64,000 nucleotides of DNA from Phocaeicola_A sp045545095. GTDB lineage: Bacteria > Bacteroidota > Bacteroidia > Bacteroidales > Bacteroidaceae. The notes below the pieces were generated by a model, which was not told the origin of the DNA, did not search any database, and saw nothing but the letters and a program-made list of their open reading frames with translations. This document shows, in pieces, positions 16,301-24,152 of the stretch; within the stretch, counting starts at the first letter, position 1, and each line of letters starts with the position of its first letter. Both the position numbers and the translations under genes were made by a program. Where the stretch lies: positions 83,046-147,045 of the forward strand of contig JAZQAG010000041.1 of assembly GCA_045545095.1 (NCBI GenBank). Reading direction: 5' to 3'.

Positions 16301-18673
16301 TCACTTCACAATCACTTTGCGTCCTTTCACAATATAGAATCCTTTGGAGAGTCTCTCCAGACTTGTAGCCTGTTTGCGTACGCAAACACCCGTAATATCA
16401 TAAATATCTGCAGGAGTGGCAAAGAGAATTTCTCCTGCCTGAGGACGGACAACGGGCAAGTCTATACTTGTCACGTCATCAGGACTCATGCTACCATAAT
16501 AATAGAGACGGAAATTGTCGAAGATTGTCCAATAGTTACTTGCCGATGAAGAGTTACGCAATCCCACCTTCAAGTTACCCTTCGCACTGAGTTGGATCAT
16601 CACCGAATTTTCATACAACCCCTCTTTGAAATAAGCTTCTGTAGCCGCCATATTATTAGGGATATATTTCGTAGGGTTGCTTCCTACGGCAGTCTCTGTA
16701 CCCACACCCAATTTGGTCTCACGTGCTTCGGCTGCGATATGTTTGATTTTCGTATTCTTCGATCCGGCATAGAGATAAGCCACCACATTGTTCGTACCAG
16801 CCACATAGTTGTTGTATGAATCCGCCGAAGTACCTGGACGCTGGAAAGCTTGCGCACACAGTTCGTACGTACCGGCTGGCAATCCTTTGATTGTCTGATT
16901 CATGTCGAATTTTGTCTGATAAAATTCTCCACAATGATAATTGATTGTAGGCACAGTTGACCATCCGTCACCATTTTCAATTCCAGCATCTGCCATCAAG
17001 TATGTCAAATCAAAAGGTTGTCTGGCATCAGAGGGAGTCGCCTTGTTCAAGAAACTCATACAAGAATCATTGACTTCCTCCATCAGTTCCATCAGTTCGT
17101 TGACACCGAGCTTGTCCATATCCATGTTTTCACAGGATGCTATAAAGCCATTCATCGCCATGTCTGTACCAGGTACATCCTCGGTGTGAGGTGTCTGCAT
17201 CAAGTTCTTCAATTGTGCCAGTGCGTCGGTGAACAGTGTTTGCGAAGCCTTGGCCGATATCTTATCTGCCGCCTGCACCTCTTCTGCGGTCATTATCAAC
17301 CAGCGTTGCTTACTGGCATCGTTGCCCATATTGTAGGTAGATGTGGTGGTCAATCCACTTGTACCGATGGTAAAACAATTAGGATTCTCATTCCATGATT
17401 CCGGATGGATAATCCAATATCCACGCAAGCCACTATCCTCCCCATTTCCGAAGTCTGCATCCACTCGTGAACGCATCAGATGGAAATTTTCATTAGTTGA
17501 CGCTATTGCCACATCCGCCAAACGGAATCCGTGATTTCCTGTACCATAATAAGTCAAGTATCGGCCTGTCGCCACATTACGCAGTTGGTAATAACGGGTT
17601 TGAGGATTGAAAGTGATATACCATGCCACACTATCTGTGAGAACGGCTTTCTCGGCACTCATCTTCTCCATAACCACACGCTTCAATCTGTTTTCCCTCA
17701 AGAAAGAGGTGTGAAGCCCACCATCCAAAGATTCACTCTTGATATAATATTTGATGGTATCCTCTTGTGGGAAGCAATATGCCGGAGTACCTATACCACT
17801 GGCACCGGTAGGTGGCAATCCGTCCTCACCCAATGCCTGGGCTATCATGGCACATCCCATATACAGCAATTCACTACCTGTATCTTCCTGAGCTCCATTT
17901 ATACCATAGGGCCACATGTGTGTACCGTCTCCATTGAGAGAGCTTGTCGTGTTGTTGTCCCAAAAACGGAGGAATTCCGTCACCCGGTCACCTAACCATA
18001 GACCTCCTGTCGTATTTGAACGAAGAGCAGCATTGTTCTGCCATACCCAATGGGTACCGACTCCTATACCATGCAACAATTCATGCAAGATAGTACCCGT
18101 CCGTTGATAACTGGGATTAGGTCCTACACGCATCCAACCGCCATAGCTACAATCTGCTGTTGGAGTCCCGGAGCCATAGTGTACCGATGTGGAAAATCCG
18201 CTGATGCAGGTATATTCATTCAGATAGTCAATGGCATCCTGCACTGCCGCATTGATACGTGCATTCTCTTCAGCAGATCCGCCATTGTCATAACTCCACC
18301 CCATAGTTCCTTTGGGAAGAGTGATAACCTTTACCACATTACCATAATAGGCCGTACTATCATGCATCAATACATAAGCACGCATGTGATAGACCGTTGC
18401 CGGGGTCAATCCTTCGATGTAGTACAGTTGTCCTCCTTGGCTCAACACCTTCTTCGTATGAGCATCTTTGATTGTCGGCTCACTGGTCTCGCTACTCCAA
18501 CAGAAGCCACGCTCTTTAAGGTTAGTTATACCGATGCCGCTCATTGTGCAACGTCCGAATGCAGTGGTTGCTCCACGAGCAATGTAAGGATTGGTTGTCA
18601 CCGTCTGAGCCGTCAAGTTCAATCCCAAAGCCATACACAATGTCGTCAATAAGTGTAATTTTTTGTTTTTCAT
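16301..18673 (-). CDS. Secreted zinc-metalloprotease-like protein with sorting-like tail
   Basis: Exported multidomain protein of 790 residues. Signal peptide MKNKKLHLLTTLCMALGLNLTAQ, then a fibronectin-III-like segment (about 25-120). The middle has a metzincin-like active-site motif HELLHGIGVGTH at 197-208: H197, E198 and H201 match HExxH, and G204 matches the glycine, but the third histidine is one residue later (H208) than in the classic HExxHxxGxxH. Residues about 330-430 look like a beta-trefoil-type region (WYITFNPQTRYYQLRNV, GRYLTYYG). About 560-720 may be a carbohydrate-binding or jelly-roll module (GLPAGTYELCAQAFQRPGTS). The C-terminus (DITGVCVRKQATSLERLSKG then FYIVKGRKVIVK) is a type-A-like sorting tail. 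Likely a surface or secreted protease or glycan-active protein; substrate unknown. Confidence 0.75.
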   Translation of the reverse strand: MKNKKLHLLTTLCMALGLNLTAQTVTTNPYIARGATTAFGRCTMSGIGITNLKERGFCWSSETSEPTIKDAHTKKVLSQGGQLYYIEGLTPATVYHMRAYVLMHDSTAYYGNVVKVITLPKGTMGWSYDNGGSAEENARINAAVQDAIDYLNEYTCISGFSTSVHYGSGTPTADCSYGGWMRVGPNPSYQRTGTILHELLHGIGVGTHWVWQNNAALRSNTTGGLWLGDRVTEFLRFWDNNTTSSLNGDGTHMWPYGINGAQEDTGSELLYMGCAMIAQALGEDGLPPTGASGIGTPAYCFPQEDTIKYYIKSESLDGGLHTSFLRENRLKRVVMEKMSAEKAVLTDSVAWYITFNPQTRYYQLRNVATGRYLTYYGTGNHGFRLADVAIASTNENFHLMRSRVDADFGNGEDSGLRGYWIIHPESWNENPNCFTIGTSGLTTTSTYNMGNDASKQRWLIMTAEEVQAADKISAKASQTLFTDALAQLKNLMQTPHTEDVPGTDMAMNGFIASCENMDMDKLGVNELMELMEEVNDSCMSFLNKATPSDARQPFDLTYLMADAGIENGDGWSTVPTINYHCGEFYQTKFDMNQTIKGLPAGTYELCAQAFQRPGTSADSYNNYVAGTNNVVAYLYAGSKNTKIKHIAAEARETKLGVGTETAVGSNPTKYIPNNMAATEAYFKEGLYENSVMIQLSAKGNLKVGLRNSSSASNYWTIFDNFRLYYYGSMSPDDVTSIDLPVVRPQAGEILFATPADIYDITGVCVRKQATSLERLSKGFYIVKGRKVIVK

Positions 18674-18700
18674 ACATCTATAATATTAGTTTCTTGTTTG

Positions 18701-18729
18701 CAAAAGTACTATTTACTTTTATAAACAAA
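18701..18729 (-). promoter_or_regulatory. Promoter of the zinc-protease-like gene
   Basis: Minus-strand -33 TTTG (18726-18729) and -7 TACTTTTG (18701-18708), separated by 17 bp, slightly short of the usual 19-21. The -7 box ends 27 bp before the ATG at 18673. Confidence 0.55.
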
Positions 18730-18857
18730 AAGAAAAAAATCCTATTTTTATTAAATAACCAATATTTTAACTTTCATCATGTGTGGTCTATTTGTCCCAT
18801 TCCCATTTCATTAGTTGGCTCATGATGCATATATATTATTAAGTTTATACTCCCTCC

Positions 18858-18889
18858 CTTGTCATTTTGAAATAATAATCGTACCTTTG
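18858..18889 (+). promoter_or_regulatory. Promoter of proB
   Basis: CTTG (18858-18861) and TACCTTTG (18882-18889) are 20 bp apart, a good fit to the Bacteroidales TTTG / TAnnTTTG promoter. The -7 box ends 21 bp before the ATG at 18911, supporting that start over an upstream in-frame ATG at 18815. Confidence 0.65.
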
Positions 18890-18910
18890 CCCGACAAAAA
18901 GAATCAATTT

Positions 18911-19993
18911 ATGACCAATCACTTTACAAGAATAGCCGTAAAGATAGGTAGCAACGTGCTTACGCGCACAGATGGCACACTGGATGTCACCCGTATGTCG
19001 GCTTTGGTGGATCAGGTGGCCGAACTTCGTCGCGAAGGCATTGAGGTCATCCTCATCTCTTCCGGTGCCGTAGCATCGGGACGTAGCGAGTTGCATATAG
19101 ACAAGAAGATGGATAGTGTGGAGCAACGCCAGCTCTACTCGGCCGTTGGACAGGCCAAACTCATCAACCGCTACTACGAGCTTTTCCGCGAACATCATAT
19201 ACCCGTGGGGCAGGTGCTTACCATGAAGGAGAACTTCGGCACACGCCGCCATTATTTGAACCAACGTGGTTGCATGACCGTGATGCTGGAGAATGGAGTC
19301 ATCCCTATTGTCAATGAGAATGACACCATCTCCGTGACCGAACTGATGTTTACTGACAACGATGAGCTGAGCGGCCTCATTGCCTCCATGATGGATGCAC
19401 AGGCATTGGTCATCCTCAGCAATATTGATGGCATTTTCACGGGGTCACCCGCCGATCCGGCAAGCCGCCTCATCCCTGTGGTGGAGTTGGGTAAAGACCT
19501 GACGGAGTATATACAGACCGAGAAGTCGGGCTTTGGCCGTGGCGGTATGATTACCAAGACCAATATCGCCCGCAAGGTGGCCGACGAAGGCATCACCGTG
19601 TTCATTGCCAACGGCAAGCGTGACAATATTCTGGTGGACCTTATGCACGACCCTGAGGGGACACGTTGTACCCGTTTTGAGCCCAACCGCGAGGCCATGG
19701 GCAGTGTGAAGAAATGGATAGCCCACTCCGAAGGATTTGCCAAGGGAGAGATTCATCTGAATGAACGTGCCGTAGAAGTGCTCACGGGCGATCAGGCCGT
19801 CAGTCTGCTTCCTGTGGGTGTCACTCGCGTTGAGGGCGATTTTGAGAAGGACGACATTGTCAGCCTGATGGATGCTCATGGCATCCGCATCGGTGTCGGC
19901 CGCGTGGCCTGCGATGCATCCGAGGCCCGTAGTGTGGCGGGCAAGCATGGACAACGTCCCCTGATTCATTACGACTATCTTTATTTGGAATAA
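18911..19993 (+). CDS. proB: Glutamate 5-kinase
   Basis: Phosphorylates glutamate with ATP to glutamyl 5-phosphate, the first step of proline synthesis. The kinase domain opens with RIAVKIGSNVLTRTDG, has VILISSGAVASGRSEL and the substrate-binding GQAKLINRYYELFREH, and FGRGGMITKTNIARKVADEG; the C-terminal 80 residues (HLNERAVEVLTGDQAVSLLP) form the PUA domain. At 360 residues it matches E. coli ProB (367). The ATG at 18911 is chosen because the promoter lies between it and the upstream ATG. It is followed only 9 bp later by an esterase gene and then proA, an unusual interruption of the proBA pair. GC content is clearly higher than in the genes to its left. Confidence 0.96.
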   Translation: MTNHFTRIAVKIGSNVLTRTDGTLDVTRMSALVDQVAELRREGIEVILISSGAVASGRSELHIDKKMDSVEQRQLYSAVGQAKLINRYYELFREHHIPVGQVLTMKENFGTRRHYLNQRGCMTVMLENGVIPIVNENDTISVTELMFTDNDELSGLIASMMDAQALVILSNIDGIFTGSPADPASRLIPVVELGKDLTEYIQTEKSGFGRGGMITKTNIARKVADEGITVFIANGKRDNILVDLMHDPEGTRCTRFEPNREAMGSVKKWIAHSEGFAKGEIHLNERAVEVLTGDQAVSLLPVGVTRVEGDFEKDDIVSLMDAHGIRIGVGRVACDASEARSVAGKHGQRPLIHYDYLYLE

Positions 19994-20002
19994 TATTTGA
20001 TT

Positions 20003-21535
20003 ATGGCAAGAAGATTCTATTTCAGCCTCTGTCTGGCCGTCGTTTTTAGCCTCTCTCTCATGGCAGGCCGCCCTGCCCGTGTGATTATTACCGCCGGGCA
20101 ATCCAACACCGATGGCCGGTGTCCCAATACCGAATTGCCTGCTTATATCAAGGCTTTGGCCAAAGATACCATTACCTTCCAGCGTGGTGCCTACAACTTT
20201 TGCCGCATATCCCAAAATCGTACGGATGGACAGTTTGAGCGCTTTTGGCCCCAAGCCACCAAGCGGGGGGTAGAGAATTCGTGGGCTTACGATGCCGTCA
20301 CCTATCTGTGGCTCGACCAGATGGTGCGCGACCCTCTGTACATCATCAAATGGGCCGTTGGGGGAACTTCCATCGCTGTTAATAAGGATTCAAAAAGCAG
20401 TGCCCATTGGAGTGCTGACAAGGGTTGGTTGAAACGCACCCGTAGTACCGCTGAGGGTGGGCGCTCACTCCTTCTGTCACTCACCCGGCAGATAGATGCT
20501 TGCATAGACAGAACCCTCTCTGCATTGAAAGATGGCTATCAGGTCGATGCCCTCCTTTGGCATCAGGGCGAGAGCGACTACAAACAAGGGAAAGCCTATT
20601 ACAAGAATTTGAAGGGCGTCTTTGCCCACATCCGCCGCCATCTGACCGAGAAGACAGGCAAGGACTATTCCTGTTTGCCCATCATCATGGGCACCGTAGC
20701 CCGTAGCAACAAGTGTTATAGTGAAGAGGTGGAAAAAGCCATGAAGCGGTTGGCCGACGAAGACCCCGACATCTACCTGATAGATATGGGCAAGGCCGGG
20801 CTTCAGCGCGATCGCCTGCATTTCGATGCTCAAGCCGCTGAGTACTTGGGCATACAGGTGTATGACCGCCTGCTGAAGGTGGCTTATGCCCCCGAGGGAG
20901 TGCAGACAACAGAAGAGGGACCTTTGGCCAGCAAACGCATTGCTTTCCTTGGAGACAGCTATGTACGCAACCATCGGGAACCCGCCATGCTCACCTGGCA
21001 ATACAAATTCGCCCGCAAGCATGGCATGACCTACTTCAACTATGGACGCAACGGTAGCAATGTGGCCTACAATAGCCAACAATGGGGACCTGCCATGTAT
21101 GTGCGCTACAAGGATTTGCCCGCCCAATTGGACTATATCGTAGTGGTGGGCGGACACAACGACAGTTGCAACCCCAATATCGCAGAAGAGATGGAGACGT
21201 ACAAAACACGTCTGGCCGAACTCTGTGAAGGACTTATATCCCGCTATCCTACCGCACAGATTTTCTTCTTTACCCGTTGGGTGACGGCCGACTTTGCCGG
21301 AAGCAATTTTGAGAAAGTGGTGGATGCCACGTTGGAAGTGTGTGGCAACTATAGCATCCCGGTGTTCGACAGTGCCCGTCGGGGAGGTATCTATATAGGT
21401 AATGAGACTTTCCGCAAGACATTCCTCCAGCCCAAGAAGGGAAACACCGATACGGCCCACCTCAATGCACGCGGACATGACCGTTTCCTGCCCGTGGCCG
21501 AAGCATTCCTGTTGCAATACATGCCGTACCAGTGA
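20003..21535 (+). CDS. Secreted two-domain esterase (SASA-like plus SGNH) within the pro operon
   Basis: Exported protein of 510 residues with two esterase-like domains. The ATG at 20003 opens a signal peptide (MARRFYFSLCLAVVFSLSLMAG). Domain 1 (about 25-295) matches sialate O-acetylesterase-like enzymes: AGQSNTDGR with nucleophile S34, LLWHQGESDYKQG, and DRLHFDAQA near its end. Domain 2 (about 310-505) is an SGNH fold: GDSYVRN (S319), NYGRNGSNV, GGHNDSCN (N in block III), and LNARGHDRF with H492. Both catalytic sets look complete. It sits between proB and proA with 9 bp on the left, so it is probably in the proline transcript although no link to proline synthesis is evident. Substrate unknown, probably an acetylated glycan. 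Confidence 0.8.
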   Translation: MARRFYFSLCLAVVFSLSLMAGRPARVIITAGQSNTDGRCPNTELPAYIKALAKDTITFQRGAYNFCRISQNRTDGQFERFWPQATKRGVENSWAYDAVTYLWLDQMVRDPLYIIKWAVGGTSIAVNKDSKSSAHWSADKGWLKRTRSTAEGGRSLLLSLTRQIDACIDRTLSALKDGYQVDALLWHQGESDYKQGKAYYKNLKGVFAHIRRHLTEKTGKDYSCLPIIMGTVARSNKCYSEEVEKAMKRLADEDPDIYLIDMGKAGLQRDRLHFDAQAAEYLGIQVYDRLLKVAYAPEGVQTTEEGPLASKRIAFLGDSYVRNHREPAMLTWQYKFARKHGMTYFNYGRNGSNVAYNSQQWGPAMYVRYKDLPAQLDYIVVVGGHNDSCNPNIAEEMETYKTRLAELCEGLISRYPTAQIFFFTRWVTADFAGSNFEKVVDATLEVCGNYSIPVFDSARRGGIYIGNETFRKTFLQPKKGNTDTAHLNARGHDRFLPVAEAFLLQYMPYQ

Positions 21536-21569
21536 CTAGTGACTAGCTACTAGTGACTAGTGAGCAGAT
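21533..21569 (+). repeat. Short CTAG/TGACTAG reiterations before proA
   Basis: Directly at the esterase stop codon the sequence repeats TGACTAG/CTACTAG units (TGACTAGTGACTAG, then CTACTAGTGACTAGTGAG), followed by TAGCTCGTAGCTGATAACC-like repeats up to about 21625. CTAG is normally rare in bacterial DNA, so this cluster stands out. It fills most of the 134-bp gap. Confidence 0.7.
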
Positions 21570-21669
21570 ACGAGTGGGGCCATGTGGTATTGAACTTGTA
21601 GCTCGTAGCTGATAACCCATAGCTCAGACATTCGGCTTTAACTCCTTATAATAAAAGATAATTTGTAAA

Positions 21670-22911
21670 ATGAAAAAGATTTTTGAACAAGTGCAGGCGG
21701 CCAGCCGCGAACTGATGATGTTGGAGGGTGACCGCATCAACGAAATCCTGTTGGCCGTGGCCGACGAGGCCGTGGCACAAACCGACTATATCCTGGCAGA
21801 GAATGCCAAGGACTTGGCCCGTATGGACGAGGCCGACCCGAAGTATGACCGATTGAAACTCACCGCCGAACGCATCGGGGACATAGCCTCCGATATGCGC
21901 AAAGTGGCCCAATTGCCCAGTCCCCTCGGGCGTGTGTTGAAGCATCATGTCCTGCCCAACGGACTTGAACTGACCCGTGTAAGCGTGCCTTTCGGTGTGA
22001 TAGGTATCATCTACGAAGCTCGCCCGAATGTCAGTTTCGACGTCTTCTCGCTCTGCCTCAAGAGTGGCAATGCCTGTGTGCTGAAAGGCGGTAGTGATGC
22101 CGATAGCTCCAATCGCGCCATCGTGGGTGTCATCCATGGTGTGCTCAGCCGCTTCGGTGTAAATCCCCATGTGGTAGAACTTCTTCCTGCCACCCGCGAG
22201 GCCACAGCCGAGATGCTTCATGCCAACGGCTACATAGACCTCATCATCCCACGCGGAAGCAGCAATCTTATCAACTTTGTCCGTGCCAATGCCACCATCC
22301 CCGTCATCGAGACAGGAGCCGGCATCTGTCATGCCTATTTCGACCGTGCGGCCAATTTGGAGAAGGGACGTGCCATCGTCAACAATGCCAAAACCCGTCG
22401 CGTGAGTGTGTGCAATGCCCTCGACTGCCTTGTTCTTCACGAGGAACGTCTGTCCGACCTTCCAGCCTTGTGTGCACCGTTGGCCGATAGCCGTGTGCTC
22501 ATTTATGCCGATGAGCCTGCATACGCTGCATTGCAAGGGGCTTATCCGGCAGGACTGTTGAAACCTGCTACTTCTGAGAGTTTTGGCACCGAGTTTCTCT
22601 CTTACACTATGGCCATCAAGACTGTGCCCACGTTGGATGCGGCCCTTGAACATATCCGTCTCAACAGCTCCAAGCATAGCGAATGCATCATCACCGAGGA
22701 CGAGGCTACGGCCGACCGCTTCCTGCGCCTCGTGGATGCCGCCTGTGTCTATGCCAACGCGCCCACCTCGTTCACCGATGGAGCCCAGTTCGGACTTGGT
22801 GCCGAGATAGGTATCAGCACCCAGAAACTCCATGCCCGCGGCCCCATGGCCTTGGAGGAAATCACCTCCTACAAGTGGATTATCAAGGGAAATGGGCAAG
22901 TGAGAGGATAG
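21670..22911 (+). CDS. proA: Glutamate-5-semialdehyde dehydrogenase
   Basis: NADPH-dependent reduction of glutamyl 5-phosphate to glutamate semialdehyde, the second step of proline synthesis. At 413 residues it has the usual length. The conserved core is visible: PFGVIGIIYEARPNVSFDVF (about 112-131), ALKSGNACVLKGGSDA-like sequence, LIIPRGSSNLINFV, and the catalytic cysteine C248 in RVSVCNALDCLV. Near the C-terminus FTDGAQFGLGAEIGISTQKL and RGPMALEEITSYKW are standard for ProA. It follows the esterase gene after a repeat-rich 134-bp gap and precedes the transcarbamylase gene. Confidence 0.96.
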   Translation: MKKIFEQVQAASRELMMLEGDRINEILLAVADEAVAQTDYILAENAKDLARMDEADPKYDRLKLTAERIGDIASDMRKVAQLPSPLGRVLKHHVLPNGLELTRVSVPFGVIGIIYEARPNVSFDVFSLCLKSGNACVLKGGSDADSSNRAIVGVIHGVLSRFGVNPHVVELLPATREATAEMLHANGYIDLIIPRGSSNLINFVRANATIPVIETGAGICHAYFDRAANLEKGRAIVNNAKTRRVSVCNALDCLVLHEERLSDLPALCAPLADSRVLIYADEPAYAALQGAYPAGLLKPATSESFGTEFLSYTMAIKTVPTLDAALEHIRLNSSKHSECIITEDEATADRFLRLVDAACVYANAPTSFTDGAQFGLGAEIGISTQKLHARGPMALEEITSYKWIIKGNGQVRG

Positions 22912-23046
22912 ACTCTCCCCCTGCCCCTCCCTGTGAGGGAGGGGAGTGAAATGATTTGTAAAGAGATGAAGGAAATAATTAATAAATATAATAATAAGTA
23001 AAGACTATCCACTCCCCTCCCTTGTGGAGGGGCAAGGGGGAGGGTC
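22911..23046. repeat. REP-like inverted repeat pair between proA and argF'
   Basis: Two C/G-rich arms of about 38 bp, at 22911-22948 and 23010-23046, are imperfect reverse complements of each other (cores CCCCTCCC...GAGGGAGGGG and CCCCTCCC...GGAGGGG), separated by about 61 bp of A/T-rich sequence. Each arm can also fold on itself. The left arm begins at the last base of the proA stop codon. This looks like a repetitive extragenic palindrome rather than a simple terminator, because no T-run follows. A related CCCCTCC / GGGGAGGAG segment occurs at about 61290-61322. Confidence 0.75.
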
Positions 23047-23059
23047 TTCCGTTTAGATT

Positions 23060-24016
23060 ATGAAGAACTTTACCTGTGTGCAGGATATCGGCCCGTTGGA
23101 CGCCGCCCTGCAAGAAGCTTTTGAGATTAAGAAAGACCGTTTCAAATACGTAGAATTGGGACGCAACAAGACGTTGATGATGATTTTCTTCAACAGTAGT
23201 CTCCGCACCCGACTCAGCACCCAGAAGGCAGCCCTCAATCTGGGCATGAATGTCATTGTCCTCGACATCAATCAGGGAGCCTGGAAGTTGGAGACCGAAC
23301 GTGGTGTCATCATGGATGGCGACAAGCCCGAACACCTGCTGGAAGCCATCCCCGTGATGGGATGCTATTGCGATGTCATTGGTGTGCGCTCTTTTGCCCG
23401 TTTCGAGAATCGCGACTACGACTACGAAGAGGTTATCCTCAACCAGTTCATCAAGTACAGCGGCCGTCCTGTCTTCTCCATGGAGGCAGCCACACGCCAC
23501 CCCCTGCAGAGTTTTGCCGACCTCATCACCATCGAGGAGTACAAGCAGACCGCCCGTCCGAAGGTAGTCCTCACATGGGCACCCCACCCCCGTCCGCTTC
23601 CGCAAGCCGTCCCCAACTCTTTTGCCGAGTGGATGAATGCGGCCGACTATGATTTTGTCATCACCCACCCCGAAGGCTACGAGCTCGATCCCAAGTTTGT
23701 GGGAAATGCCCGCGTGGAGTACGACCAGATGAAAGCCTTCGAAGGAGCCGACTTCATCTATGCCAAGAACTGGGCCGCCTATACGGGCAACAACTACGGA
23801 CAGATACTCTGCAAAGACCGTGCATGGACAGTGAGCGATCGCCAGATGGCTGTCACCAACAATGCCTACTTCATGCACTGCCTGCCCGTGCGCCGCAACA
23901 TGATTGTGACCGACGAAGTCATCGAGAGTCCCCGCTCCATCGTCATCCCCGAAGCGGCCAATCGCGAAATTTCAGCCACCGTCGTACTGAAGCGGTTGAT
24001 TGAAGGGATCGGATAA
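23060..24016 (+). CDS. argF': N-succinylornithine carbamoyltransferase
   Basis: Carbamoyl transfer to N-succinyl-ornithine in the Bacteroidetes variant of arginine biosynthesis. The carbamoyl-phosphate motif is SSLRTRLST (47-54); the alternative-substrate motif QGAWKLETERG and DGDKPEHLLEA follow. Residue 90 is proline (in DKPEH). In the well-studied Bacteroides fragilis enzyme, Pro90 favours succinylornithine, while the acetylornithine enzymes of Xanthomonas carry Glu at the equivalent site. MHCLPVRRNMIVTDEVIESP is the conserved C-terminal HCLP motif. Length 318 is normal. Together with proB and proA upstream this makes a glutamate-family amino-acid cluster. Confidence 0.93.
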   Translation: MKNFTCVQDIGPLDAALQEAFEIKKDRFKYVELGRNKTLMMIFFNSSLRTRLSTQKAALNLGMNVIVLDINQGAWKLETERGVIMDGDKPEHLLEAIPVMGCYCDVIGVRSFARFENRDYDYEEVILNQFIKYSGRPVFSMEAATRHPLQSFADLITIEEYKQTARPKVVLTWAPHPRPLPQAVPNSFAEWMNAADYDFVITHPEGYELDPKFVGNARVEYDQMKAFEGADFIYAKNWAAYTGNNYGQILCKDRAWTVSDRQMAVTNNAYFMHCLPVRRNMIVTDEVIESPRSIVIPEAANREISATVVLKRLIEGIG

Positions 24017-24101
24017 CACACGGTATTCCTAAAAGATAAAAAAACTTTTCTTTTTAATGGTTTTAGTACTTCCTTCCAGAACCATCCCCCTTTCATAGTT
24101 G

Positions 24102-24150
24102 GTTCTTTATTCGTATTTTTGAAAAGATTATTAATACGAATAAATAGAAC
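24102..24150. promoter_or_regulatory. Inverted repeat directly upstream of the recombinase gene
   Basis: Arms GTTCTTTATTCGTATT (24102-24117) and, on the opposite strand, the same sequence with two extra bases (24133-24150) flank 15 bp and end 2 bp before the ATG at 24153. The arms contain the 7-mer ACGAATA, which is also inside the 15-bp repeats bounding the invertible segment. It may be the recombinase's own operator; this is inference. Confidence 0.6.
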
Positions 24151-24152
24151 TA

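Noticed and set aside
21646..22899. 417-codon minus-strand open frame opposite proA
   Set aside because: A by-product of GC-rich codon use; proA on the other strand is an unmistakable full-length enzyme.
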